Below are positions 1 to 8,527 of a stretch of 64,000 nucleotides of DNA, one piece after another. The translations under genes and the position numbers were made by a program. Each line of letters begins with the position of its first letter. Position 1 is the stretch's first letter. The notes below the pieces were generated by a model. It saw only the letters and a list, made by a program, of their open reading frames with translations, made no database searches and was not told where the DNA came from. Source of the DNA: Paraburkholderia monticola (lineage in GTDB: Bacteria > Pseudomonadota > Gammaproteobacteria > Burkholderiales > Burkholderiaceae); NCBI RefSeq assembly GCF_001580545.1, contig NZ_LRBG01000005.1:1-64000 (forward strand). The letters run 5' to 3'.

Positions 1-263
1 TGTTCTTTCGAACCGGTCGCTCACTCAACGTACTGACGAAGTGTTCAACCATCTCTCGATGGAAAAACCTTCCTTTCATTACTGTGTGAGGCTTCTGATA
101 CTTTTGCTTGACGACAGACCCCGGAGAATCCGCCGCTGCATTCCGCATCAAGCGCCCACACTTATCGGCTGTTAGTTTTTAAAGATCGATCCGCGCACTG
201 CGCAGCACCTGACTTCCCGGCACTGCTTCGTTTGCGTCGCTGCGTCTGCAGCAGAGAAACGAG
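1..263 (-). other. 5' leader of an rRNA operon (16S gene lies left of the window)
   Basis: There is no coding capacity here. Read on the minus strand, the stretch lies downstream of a strong sigma-70 promoter and contains a boxA-like antitermination element (GATCTTTAAAAAC, about 174-187). This matches the layout of Burkholderia 16S rRNA leaders as I remember them. The 16S 5' end itself is not reached, so the rRNA gene should begin just left of position 1. The inference rests on the promoter, the boxA-like element and general resemblance, not on an alignment. Confidence 0.7.
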
Positions 264-292
264 ATTATGAAGAACTTCTATCGGATCGTCAA
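264..292 (-). promoter_or_regulatory. Strong sigma-70 promoter, probably rRNA P1
   Basis: On the minus strand a TTGACG -35 box (287-292) is separated by exactly 17 bases from a CATAAT -10 box (264-269). The -35 is near consensus and an A-rich stretch lies just upstream. It fires leftward into the rRNA leader. The remaining 293-444 stretch holds no gene I can support. Confidence 0.75.
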
Positions 293-444
293 CAGGTTTT
301 TATCACTCGCTTAACCTGCCCACGCCGCTGAAGCCCCCGCCATTACTGGCTTCCCGCTCCCCCGTGCCCCGGCATCCGGTGCACGAAAGAGCGAGATTCT
401 AGTCGCAGCGCCCCAAACTTGCAAGCGAATTCCTGGGGTTTTCC

Positions 445-1560
445 TTAGGGTGTTTTTCCCATACGGCCCGGATCCTCTATCGCCGGCGTTTTCACTTCCG
501 GTGGCAGAGCCTGCGCGGCGGATGCGCCAATCGTCCAGTCATGAAGCACGGTGTAAGCGACCGCCAACAATGTAGGGCCGATGAACACGCCAAGGAAGCC
601 GAACGCCAACGCGCCGCCGAGGATGCCAAGCATCACCAGAATCAACGGCATAGCGCTGTTCTTGCCAATCAGGATCGGCTTGATGACGTTGTCGGCCATA
701 CCGACCACCAGCACGCCCCATATGACGAGAAAGATCGCCCACCCGGTTGAGCCTCCCTGATACAGCCAGATCGCCGCGGGCAACCAGACTATGACCGGAC
801 CGCCCGGGATCACCGACAGAAAAAACGTCACGAGCCCCAGCAGCGCCGGAGCCGGCACCCCTGCCATCCAGCACCCGAATCCGGCGAGAACCGCCTGGAC
901 GAGGGCTGTACCAAGAATCCCGTAGACCACGCCCTTCACCGTGCTGCCCGCCAGCGCCAGCAGATAGTCAGCGCGCTCACCGGCGACTCGACGCATGCCG
1001 GCATTCAGCCACGCGGCTGCCCCTTCGCCACCGGTGTAAAAGAAGAACGCGAGCACGATGCTCAGCGCCAGCAGCCCCAGCCCATGCGTCACCGCAAGCG
1101 CCGCAGCCAAAATCCATTTCCCGGCCGGCGCGGCAAGCGTGCGTAATTGCGCGATCAACTCGGAATTGCTGCTAGTCAAACGCTCCCAAAATGCTTCAAT
1201 GCTCGAACCGACGAGCGGAATCCGCTGCACCCACGATGGCAGATCAGGCAACCCCGACTCGAATAGTCTCTGCACGAGCGCCACGATCTGGTGAACGTGC
1301 GCGCCAAGCGCGAATCCAGCATAGACGAACGGCCCGAGCACCACGACCAGGATGATCAACACGATCAAGGTCGCTGCCAGCCTGCGCCGGCCGCCAACCA
1401 CGCCAGTCAGCCGCCGATAGAGCCCCCAGGAACTGTAGCTGAGGATGGCGCCCCACAGCAGCGCGGTCGTAAAAGGCGCCAGCACCAGCAACGAACCACC
1501 CACCAGCACAATCAATGCGAATACCGCGGCAAGTCGTTCGATCAGTTGGTCCGATTTCAC
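445..1560 (-). CDS. AI-2E family transporter (UPF0118/PerM-like membrane protein)
   Basis: This is a polytopic inner-membrane protein of about 371 residues with the AI-2E transporter (formerly DUF20) layout. It has two N-terminal membrane helices, a soluble stretch, then a cluster of helices containing a conserved segment (LGLVTFFLSVIPGGPVIVW) and a DNVIKP motif. The family includes proteins implicated in autoinducer-2 export, sodium/proton antiport or peptide export, so the substrate is unknown. The GTG at 1558-1560 is preferred because AGGAG sits 8 bases before it; an upstream ATG at 1605 is in frame but has no clear ribosome site. It stands alone between the rRNA leader and a divergently transcribed gene. 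Confidence 0.8.
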   Translation of the reverse strand: MKSDQLIERLAAVFALIVLVGGSLLVLAPFTTALLWGAILSYSSWGLYRRLTGVVGGRRRLAATLIVLIILVVVLGPFVYAGFALGAHVHQIVALVQRLFESGLPDLPSWVQRIPLVGSSIEAFWERLTSSNSELIAQLRTLAAPAGKWILAAALAVTHGLGLLALSIVLAFFFYTGGEGAAAWLNAGMRRVAGERADYLLALAGSTVKGVVYGILGTALVQAVLAGFGCWMAGVPAPALLGLVTFFLSVIPGGPVIVWLPAAIWLYQGGSTGWAIFLVIWGVLVVGMADNVIKPILIGKNSAMPLILVMLGILGGALAFGFLGVFIGPTLLAVAYTVLHDWTIGASAAQALPPEVKTPAIEDPGRMGKTP

Positions 1561-1832
1561 GATGGATCTCCTATTGCGCCAGACCGTGGCAATGAAATGA
1601 CACACGCCCGTTAGGCGCCTGCTGAACGCCGTCAGTATAGAAGCGAGTCGTGCGTCCGGGGGTGTCTTATACCATCAGGCCAGGCCGACGTGCGCCGCGT
1701 GCGGCTGCGCCGCTGGCAAACGCATTTTTGAGATGAAAACCGCCCAAATCGCCCCGCGATTGCCGACCAATCGATATAGCTGCCCGGAAAAGACTAGAAT
1801 ATAAGGTTCCGTGCCCCCAATTTTTCGGATTT

Positions 1833-3047
1833 ATGCGCTCGCGAATCGCCAAACGTCTCCCTCCCGACGCCGACAAGCTCGTCGGTCTCTCGCTCGCGCT
1901 TTTCGCGTCGGGCAGCCGTACCGAAGATCGCTTCTGGGAAGCGAAGCTCGACGCGCTGCTGGCCAAAATCGTGCGCAACGCCAACCAGACTACGCTGGAC
2001 GCCGCGCTCGACCATCTGCAGCAGAACCATCCCGATGCCTACGGCGCATTGGCCGACATGGCGGAAACCCATAGCGAATCGTTCGTGCTCGAACACGAGG
2101 GTGTGCCTTATGAAGCGCTGCTGATCGCCGCGCCCGTGCTCGCCTGGACCCGCTATGTGATTCCGTCCGGCCCGCTCAAGTCCGACGCCGCCGACGCGCT
2201 GCGCGCGCACCTGCAAGCGCACGTGCTCGCCGCGAACACGCGCGTTGCGATGGCTCCATTCCTGTACAGCATCGACCAGTTGCCGCGTCACCACGTCGAA
2301 ACGTGGCGCATCGCCCAGCAGCTCGCGCAAGCCGCGCTCGGCGGCGGCAACGCGAAGCTCAATTTCGGCGAACTGCCGGATACCTCGCCGATTCTTGCGG
2401 ACCCGCGCTTTCTACTCGCCGTGGTCGCCGCACCGGTCGGCGAAGCGACGTTCCGCTGGCAGGAAGAAGAGCACGGCACTCGCATCGAGCGCGGCCAATG
2501 TCTCGAGCAATGGGCCACGCAAGGTGGTGCGAATCTGTCGGTCGTGCTCCCGGGCTGCGAGTTCGAATGCCTGCTGCCGGATGCCTACTACTCGGCCTGC
2601 CGCGACGCCGACGAAAGCGTGCGTCCGCACACCGTGCGTACCGCCGTTCGTTATCTTTTCGACACAATTGGCGCGGCGCCGCAGGACCTGCGCGCGGTGG
2701 TCGCCGGCTTCGGCGAACGGCGTATCGATGAGTACCGCGTCGGCTTCACGCGCAAGGGCAGCAACGACGTGATCTACGGAGTCGTGTGGCCACTCTACGG
2801 TCGCGAAAACGGCGAGCCGGGCATCGACGAGGAGCCGGAGGAAATCACCGGCTCGGACGATCCGCTCGAGGAAATCGTCGCGCTGCTCAAGGAAACCGGC
2901 ATCACAGACGTGCGCCGCCACGCGGGCCGCTTCGAGCCGGAATATTGCGACGACTGTGGCGTGCCGCTGTACGCGGACCCGCTCGGCGAAATCGTCCATG
3001 CGGAAATGCCCGAGGACGCCGAGCCCGCGCAACCGCATTTCCATTGA
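1833..3047 (+). CDS. DUF2863 family protein
   Basis: This 404-residue soluble protein has no signal peptide and resembles the uncharacterised DUF2863 proteins common in Burkholderiales. Its C-terminus has an acidic stretch, then a CDDCGVPLY motif whose two cysteines, with nearby histidines in the final PHFH, could bind metal. No enzyme motif is visible. The ATG at 1833 has only a weak ribosome site. The gene is monocistronic and ends in a strong rho-independent terminator. Function is unknown; the family call is from memory of the sequence. Confidence 0.65.
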   Translation: MRSRIAKRLPPDADKLVGLSLALFASGSRTEDRFWEAKLDALLAKIVRNANQTTLDAALDHLQQNHPDAYGALADMAETHSESFVLEHEGVPYEALLIAAPVLAWTRYVIPSGPLKSDAADALRAHLQAHVLAANTRVAMAPFLYSIDQLPRHHVETWRIAQQLAQAALGGGNAKLNFGELPDTSPILADPRFLLAVVAAPVGEATFRWQEEEHGTRIERGQCLEQWATQGGANLSVVLPGCEFECLLPDAYYSACRDADESVRPHTVRTAVRYLFDTIGAAPQDLRAVVAGFGERRIDEYRVGFTRKGSNDVIYGVVWPLYGRENGEPGIDEEPEEITGSDDPLEEIVALLKETGITDVRRHAGRFEPEYCDDCGVPLYADPLGEIVHAEMPEDAEPAQPHFH

Positions 3048-3080
3048 TCGCGACGTCGACGTCTTCGCCTGACCGCGAAA

Positions 3081-3106
3081 AAGCCCCGCCTGTGCGGGGC
3101 TTTTTT
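3081..3106 (+). terminator. Rho-independent terminator after the DUF2863 gene
   Basis: A perfect GCCCCGC/GCGGGGC stem (3083-3089 and 3094-3100) with a CTGT loop is followed by six T residues. It lies 35 bases after the stop codon at 3047. Confidence 0.9.
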
Positions 3107-3260
3107 GTTGAATTCCCCCTTTTCTTATGCCTTTTGGACAGCCGTCAAAACGGAGGGATTTTGTCATCATAGGCACGGTGACGCATCGCCGTGATCGAGT
3201 CAGCTTCACGAGCCCCACAGATGCGTCGCGCAATTTCGCCCGACACATCTGGAGACCTGC

Positions 3261-4142
3261 ATGCGCTTCTCGATTCTCAATTCAAACGCGGAACGACGTG
3301 ATGGACTCAAAGCCCTGCTCCGGCAGATCGACCGGCTGGCACGCTTCACCGAAGCCGATGAATGGCGTCTGCTCGAACGTCCATTCAAGCGTTACCGGCC
3401 TGACCTCGTCGTGATCGACTGGGAAGACTGGATGTCGGTGGCGCAGGTTCGCACGTTGCTCAGCCACTATCCCGACCTGCGTATCAGCGTGCTCACCGAC
3501 GGGACGTTGCCAGCGCTCGTGCGCGCGCTGATGGACGAGGGTGTGCTCGGCGTCGTTCCACGCGACACCGATCCCTGCCTGATCGTGCGCGCGCTGGAAA
3601 TGGTGCTGCTCGGCGGTCACTACGTGCCGCCCGGCGCGCTGGCGATCGATCCGCCGCTGCCGACCGACACCACGATCCGTCCGTTCGATGAAGAAAGTCC
3701 GCCACCCCGCCGCAACAAACTCTCGAGCGGACTGTCACCGCGCCAGGAGCAGATCATGCGCTGCGTGCACATGGGCAGCACCAACAAAATGATCGCGCGC
3801 ACGCTCGGCATTAGCGAGGGCACGGTCAAGATCCACCTCACGAGCATATTCCAGCAACTCGGCGCACCCAATCGCGCCGCCGCGGTCGCGCTTTACAACG
3901 GCTGGCTGACGAATCATCTGCAGGTCCTGCGCAACAACGGCGAGAACAGCGCGCGGCCCGTCATACGCGGGCAGCCCGGCCCGGTGCCGCTACGGCGTCG
4001 CCAACGCCCGCGCTTCCAATATCCGTTGCCCGGCAGCGACACCAGCACCGCGCTGCCAATGGCCGCGGAGCCCGCCACATCGTATGGCGATGCCCCGCAC
4101 GACGGGCTCGCGCGCAAGCCGGTCAGGCCGGGCCCCGCATGA
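3261..4142 (+). CDS. LuxR-type response regulator with atypical receiver
   Basis: The protein has 293 residues. Residues 1-125 look like a receiver domain: D53 in VVIDWEDW is the likely phosphoacceptor. The paired N-terminal acidic residues of a classical receiver are missing (RFSILNSNAER), and the usual switch lysine position appears to be R101. Residues about 160-225 form a LuxR/GerE helix-turn-helix (LSPRQEQIM, then NKMIARTLGISEGTVKIHL). A basic, proline-rich tail of about 65 residues follows. No histidine kinase lies nearby, so it may be an orphan or phosphorylation-independent regulator. Target genes are unknown. Confidence 0.8.
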   Translation: MRFSILNSNAERRDGLKALLRQIDRLARFTEADEWRLLERPFKRYRPDLVVIDWEDWMSVAQVRTLLSHYPDLRISVLTDGTLPALVRALMDEGVLGVVPRDTDPCLIVRALEMVLLGGHYVPPGALAIDPPLPTDTTIRPFDEESPPPRRNKLSSGLSPRQEQIMRCVHMGSTNKMIARTLGISEGTVKIHLTSIFQQLGAPNRAAAVALYNGWLTNHLQVLRNNGENSARPVIRGQPGPVPLRRRQRPRFQYPLPGSDTSTALPMAAEPATSYGDAPHDGLARKPVRPGPA

Positions 4143-4257
4143 CGTGGCGCGCGCCGATGCGGATGCCTCCGAACATCCGCATCGGCCCAGCGTTGACGGC
4201 CGGCTGGCATGGAATCCGCTCACACCTTTTCTCGTCCAACGAGTAATATGAGACACA

Positions 4258-4931
4258 TGGGTTTCCTCTACACACCGCTTCCGTTCTGGGTCGCTGTCGG
4301 TGGCTGGATTGCCACCGCGATGGTGGTCGCGCTCGCGCTCTGGAAAAATCCTTTCAAAAGACTTCAGGACGGCACCCTCCAGCATGTATGGCTGGCGATC
4401 ATCGTGGCGGTGTCGGTGCTGTGGGCGAGCAACGCCTGGCTCGACGACGGCACCGTAATGCACCTGCTCGGCGCCACGCTCGTCGTCACACTGTTCGACT
4501 GGGGGCTCGCGCTGATCGCGATGGCGGTGGTCACAGGTCTGGCCGCCGTCGTCTTCGATGCCCCGTGGCAGGGCATCGCGCTGACCTTCCTCATTTACGG
4601 CGCGTTGCCCGTCGCTGTCTCGACCTTGCTGCAGCGCATCTGCACAGCGTGGCTGCCGCGCAACCTTTTCATGTTCATCTTCGGCCAGGGCTTCGTTTCA
4701 CCCGCCATTGCAGTGTCGCTGACCGCCGGGGCAGCGCTCGGCACTCATATCGCAGTCTCCGGCGGCTCGATGACCGTGATACCGGCCGGCTACGCGATCA
4801 GCGTGCTGCTGCTCGTCAGCGGCGAAGCATGGTTCACTGGCATGGCGACCGCGTTGATCGCGGTGTACCGTCCCGCGTGGGTCACCACGTACGATGTCCG
4901 ACGCTATCGCCTGGGCGGACCGCGCACCTGA
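4258..4931 (+). CDS. CbiM-like integral membrane protein (putative ECF transporter permease)
   Basis: A hydrophobic protein of about 224 residues with six or more predicted membrane segments. It resembles Burkholderia proteins annotated as energy-coupling factor transporter permeases of the CbiM family. No ATPase or substrate-specific partner gene lies next to it, so a transport role is only inferred. In-frame ATGs exist at 4209, 4249 and 4258. None has a good ribosome site; 4258 was chosen because the first membrane segment begins directly after MGFLYTPLPFW. The longer N-terminus cannot be excluded. Confidence 0.5.
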
Positions 4932-4944
4932 GCAAGCGCGCGCT

Positions 4945-4975
4945 TTGACGACGCGCGCGGCGCATCGGTGATAAT
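4945..4975 (+). promoter_or_regulatory. Possible sigma-70 promoter for the BspC-like gene
   Basis: TTGACG (4945-4950) and GATAAT (4970-4975) are separated by 19 bases, which is longer than ideal. The site lies about 130 bases upstream of the start at 5108, in an otherwise gene-free 176-base gap. Confidence 0.4.
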
Positions 4976-5107
4976 CAGCGCCTCGTCATTGGTGGCTTAC
5001 CGAACACTCCCACCAGGACAAGACAGAATATTTGCAGCAAGATTGAACTCAACCCTTGCGCGGGGCATCTTAATTGCCTCATCTCCCATTAGCGTCAAAA
5101 GAACTAG

Positions 5108-5725
5108 ATGGATCGCACCAACGTATCGCGCCGATTGCTGCGGGTGATCGGCCGGTTGGCAGCCTGCGCGGCGAGTCTCTCGCTCGTCTGCGCGGCTCCC
5201 GCATTCGCTGATCAGCTCGAGCAGCACAACGACCTCGTCAAAAAATTCATCACCGAAATGCACGCCGATCCGCTCGTCGCGGACTGCGCCGCACATGGCG
5301 ACTTTGTCGCGAGCACATCGACCGCGTTCGACCACGTCGAGTTTCCGTCCAGTTCGTTCGACGGCGCCCACTCGTCTGTCACGCCGTGGAACGACTCGTT
5401 CGACGAAGGCAAGCAGCGCGTCAAGGTGGACAGCATCGTCACCGTCGAGGGCGTGGGCGTGCGCCAGAACAATTCAGGCGAGCCGGCCGATCTGAAATTT
5501 CGCTGCGGCTACGTGGGCTCGCAGATGCTCGCCTTCAGCTGGAACGATCCGGTACCGCCGAACCGCGCGCATAGCGAGGGATCGGGAAAGCACAAGGGCG
5601 GCAAAGGCAAGCACGCGGTCGGTGGCAAATCGTCGAAGAAGTCGTCGAACACAAGCTCGGGCAAATCGTCGCGCGCGACCTCAAGCAAATCGGCCAACAA
5701 GAATTCCAAGAAAAAGAGTCAATGA
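5108..5725 (+). CDS. Secreted BspC-domain-like protein with Ser/Lys-rich tail
   Basis: The 205-residue product has a clear Sec signal peptide: basic N-terminus, a hydrophobic ACAASLSLVCAAPAFA core, and predicted cleavage after AFA near residue 34. The mature globular part (about 35-155) contains two cysteines (DCAAHGDF and RCGYVG) that could form a disulfide. From residue about 158 to the end the chain is almost only Ser, Lys, Gly, Asn and Thr, strongly basic and disordered. Burkholderia homologues are, as I recall, labelled BspC-domain proteins. A periplasmic or surface role is inferred; function is unknown. Confidence 0.6.
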   Translation: MDRTNVSRRLLRVIGRLAACAASLSLVCAAPAFADQLEQHNDLVKKFITEMHADPLVADCAAHGDFVASTSTAFDHVEFPSSSFDGAHSSVTPWNDSFDEGKQRVKVDSIVTVEGVGVRQNNSGEPADLKFRCGYVGSQMLAFSWNDPVPPNRAHSEGSGKHKGGKGKHAVGGKSSKKSSNTSSGKSSRATSSKSANKNSKKKSQ

Positions 5726-5773
5726 CCTTTGGCGCTGATCTCGCGCCGCCCCGCCGACTGGTCGCCCCAATAG

Positions 5774-5814
5774 AAAACAGGCACGCACTTTTTCCGTGCG
5801 TGCCTGTTTTTTTA
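5774..5814. terminator. Bidirectional terminator between convergent genes
   Basis: A 12-base-pair stem (ACAGGCACGCAC at 5777-5788 with GTGCGTGCCTGT at 5796-5807) has T-runs on both strands. It sits between the rightward BspC-like gene and the leftward carboxypeptidase gene and can serve both. Confidence 0.9.
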
Positions 5815-5833
5815 TGCCCACCCGTGCGCTTCT

Positions 5834-7000
5834 TTAAGCGAACGTCTCCACGTGACGCAAAATCGCCTGCAACATCGCGGCGCCTAGCGACGCGCTGCGC
5901 TCGCCGCTCCAACCCACCCGCTCGTCGGGCAGATTCGCGTTGTCCTTGAACGGCATTTCCAACGTCAATGACAGACAGCCGAATTCGTTGCCGATGTACT
6001 TCGACGCGAGCTTCAAGGCATCCTCGCGATACTTGCTTGCCGCATAGCCATGCTCGTCCTGGAAATCCGGACTCGCGTGCTTGAACGCCTCGATGAACGC
6101 CTTCTGCTCGCGACCCTGCCGCTCGGTGAAGCCCGGCAGCATTTCGGAGCCCGCGACGAACACATACGGCAGCGCCTCATCGCCATGAATATCGAAAAAC
6201 AGGTCGCAGCCCGTCGCGTGAATCGCGTCGCGCACCGCCAGCACTTCGGGGCTACGCGCGGCGTCCGGTTCCATCCATTCGCGATTCAGGTTGGCGCCGG
6301 CCGCGTTGGTGCGCAGATTGCCGTGCACGCTGCCGTCCGGATTCATGTTCGGCACGATGTGGAACACCGCGTGATCGTAGAGCTTGCGCGCGACCGGATC
6401 GCCCGCCCAATCGCCCCAGCCCACGAGGCGCTTCACGAAACCTTCGATAAACCATTCGGCCATCGTCTCGCCCGGATGCTGGCGCGCGATCAACCAGATC
6501 TTCTTTTTCGGCACGGCGTTGGCGGCCTCGTCCGTGGCCGGCATGCCGAGCGTGAGCAGCGAAATTGGCCGCCCTTCGACCGTCTTGCCGAGCTCGGTCA
6601 GCGACGCGTGCGGCATCTGCTGCACGGCGCCGAGAAACTCGGCATGGCGTTCCTCGCTGTACGGCTCGAAATACGCGTAGTAGATGCTGTCGAAATCCGG
6701 CGTGTGGTCGATCGTCAGGACCTTGCCGTCGTACGAGGTCGGCACGCGAAACCAGTTCACCCGGTCATAGCTGGCCACCGCCCGATAGTCGCGCCAGCCC
6801 TCGGCGAACGCGCACGCGGCGGCGTTCTCGAAGGTCATCACGCAGCGCTCGCCCGCCGCACCCGAGAGGCGGAAATAGAACCACTGCGCGAACTCGGCGT
6901 GGCTGTCGGGCCGCACGCGCAGGCGAATATTGCCGGCGTCCTCGCAGGACAGCACATCGATCGCCCCTGCGTCGAAATTGCTCGTAATCGATAACGTCAT
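5834..7000 (-). CDS. M14 family zinc carboxypeptidase (cytosolic carboxypeptidase-like)
   Basis: The 388-residue protein has an N-terminal beta-sandwich domain (about 1-120) followed by an M14 peptidase domain. This is the arrangement of cytosolic carboxypeptidases, including Burkholderia members. Zinc ligands are H175 and E178 (ARQHPGETMAEW) and H272 (FFDIHGDE). The substrate-binding stretch is NMNPDGSVHGNLR with NLNREW, and E348 in LTLEMPF is the likely catalytic base. There is no signal peptide, so it is cytoplasmic. The bacterial substrate is not established. It lies 51 bases downstream of yaaA on the same strand and may be co-transcribed with it. Confidence 0.88.
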   Translation of the reverse strand: MTLSITSNFDAGAIDVLSCEDAGNIRLRVRPDSHAEFAQWFYFRLSGAAGERCVMTFENAAACAFAEGWRDYRAVASYDRVNWFRVPTSYDGKVLTIDHTPDFDSIYYAYFEPYSEERHAEFLGAVQQMPHASLTELGKTVEGRPISLLTLGMPATDEAANAVPKKKIWLIARQHPGETMAEWFIEGFVKRLVGWGDWAGDPVARKLYDHAVFHIVPNMNPDGSVHGNLRTNAAGANLNREWMEPDAARSPEVLAVRDAIHATGCDLFFDIHGDEALPYVFVAGSEMLPGFTERQGREQKAFIEAFKHASPDFQDEHGYAASKYREDALKLASKYIGNEFGCLSLTLEMPFKDNANLPDERVGWSGERSASLGAAMLQAILRHVETFA

Positions 7001-7051
7001 GAGAGTGTTCCCTGCCAGAATTCACGCTGCCTGTTCGCCGCAGCGGCACGC

Positions 7052-7834
7052 CTAGTCCGCAATGCGGCGGCGAAATACGTAAGTGGAGTCGTTCGAGGCT
7101 TCGGCGTTGAACGTATAGCCTTCGGTATCGAAATCCCGCAACTGCTCGGGACGCTCGATACGGTTTTCCACCGCGAAGCGCGCCATCAAGCCGCGCGCGC
7201 GTTTTGCATGGAAGCTGATGATCTTGTAGCGGCCGCCCTTCCAGTCTTCGAACACCGGTGTGACGACCGGCGCGTCCAGCAGCTTCGGCCTGACCGACCT
7301 GAAGTATTCGCCCGATGCGCAATTGACCAGCACACGCGAGGCCGCCGCGTTCCTGTTCAGTTGCGCGTTCAACGCCTGCGTAATGCGCTCGCCCCAGAAC
7401 GCGTAAAGATCCTTGCCGCGCGGATTGGCGAAGCGCGTGCCCATTTCGAGCCGGTACGGCTGCAGCAGATCGAGCGGACGCAACAGGCCATATAGACCCG
7501 AGAGCACTCGCACATGATTCTGCGCATAGTCGAGATCGGCCGACGACAACGTCTTCGCATCGAAACCTTCGTAGACGTCGCCGTTGAAAGCGAGCACCGC
7601 CTGCTTGGCATTGTGCGTGCCGAATTGCGGCGACCAGTCCGCGTAACGCTGAAAATTGAGGTGCGCGAGCTGATCGGAAATGCTCATCAGCGAAGCGATC
7701 TGTTGCGGCGACAAACGGCGCAGGCCGTTGATCAGTTCGGCGGCATCGTCAACGAAATCGGGGATCGTGTGCTTTTTGACGTGCGGCGGGGTGTCGTAGT
7801 CGAGCGATTTCGCCGGCGACAGAACGATTATCAT
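7052..7834 (-). CDS. yaaA: Peroxide stress protein YaaA
   Basis: A full-length (260 aa) member of the YaaA/DUF328 family, recognised by its N-terminus [13 protein letters not shown], the internal [25 protein letters not shown] region (7430-7515), and an [15 protein letters not shown] stretch near the C-terminus. In E. coli YaaA limits free iron during hydrogen peroxide stress and binds DNA. The role here is inferred by homology. It is divergent from the PIN gene, with 57 bases between the starts. Confidence 0.92.
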   Translation of the reverse strand: MIIVLSPAKSLDYDTPPHVKKHTIPDFVDDAAELINGLRRLSPQQIASLMSISDQLAHLNFQRYADWSPQFGTHNAKQAVLAFNGDVYEGFDAKTLSSADLDYAQNHVRVLSGLYGLLRPLDLLQPYRLEMGTRFANPRGKDLYAFWGERITQALNAQLNRNAAASRVLVNCASGEYFRSVRPKLLDAPVVTPVFEDWKGGRYKIISFHAKRARGLMARFAVENRIERPEQLRDFDTEGYTFNAEASNDSTYVFRRRIAD

Positions 7835-7891
7835 AGAGGCTTGCAGGCACGCCGTGCCTGGCGGTCAAAGACGAAAGCCCGATTGTAACGA

Positions 7892-8398
7892 ATGCCCGGT
7901 TCCCTCGCCTCAAGCGGCGCCTTGCGCGTCGTACTCGATTCCAACGTGTGGATCGATATTCTCGTATTCGACGACCCGCACACGCGGCCGATCGCCGCCG
8001 CGCTCGAAAGCGGCGCGCTCGCCGCGCTGATCGACGCGCGCTGCCTCGCCGAGCTCACCTATGTGCTCGACTATCCGCAGTTCGCGCACCGGAACGTCGA
8101 CAAAGCCGCAGCGCTCGCGGTCGTCGCGCGGCTCACGCAACTGGTTGAGCCGCGTGAGGCGGTCGGGTCCGATGGCAACACACGGCCGCTGCCCCAATGC
8201 AAGGATCGCGACGATCAGAAGTTTCTCGAGCTCGCACATTCGGCGCAGGCCGACTGGCTCGTGTCGAAAGACCGCGCGGTGCTGAAGCTCGCGAAACGTA
8301 TCGCGCGTGATTTCGGCTTCCGGATCGCGCAACCAGCACCATTCGTCGCGGAGATCGGCCTCGCTCAGAATGTCGGGACCGACACCGTCATCGCGTGA
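7892..8398 (+). CDS. PIN-domain protein (putative toxin component, COG1569-like)
   Basis: The 168-residue protein carries the PIN nuclease acidic residues: D in VVLDSNVWID near the N-terminus, E in CLAELTYVL, and D residues in KDRDDQKFLELA and LVSKDRAVL. Such proteins bind magnesium or manganese and cleave RNA. Many are VapC-type toxins. No small antitoxin gene precedes or follows it, as the neighbours are yaaA and an aminotransferase. It may therefore be a solitary or housekeeping PIN protein. The start at 7892 gives a short extra N-terminus before the conserved core; a later start is possible. Confidence 0.75.
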   Translation: MPGSLASSGALRVVLDSNVWIDILVFDDPHTRPIAAALESGALAALIDARCLAELTYVLDYPQFAHRNVDKAAALAVVARLTQLVEPREAVGSDGNTRPLPQCKDRDDQKFLELAHSAQADWLVSKDRAVLKLAKRIARDFGFRIAQPAPFVAEIGLAQNVGTDTVIA

Positions 8399-8527
8399 AT
8401 CCGGCCGAACGGTCGACGTGAGCGCCACGCCGCACAGCGTGCCGCAATTCCCTACAATCAGGCTTCGCCCTTCGGAACGACAGTTTCAATCACCGGCCAA
8501 CCTTATCGCCCTGCTACCCACGACGCC

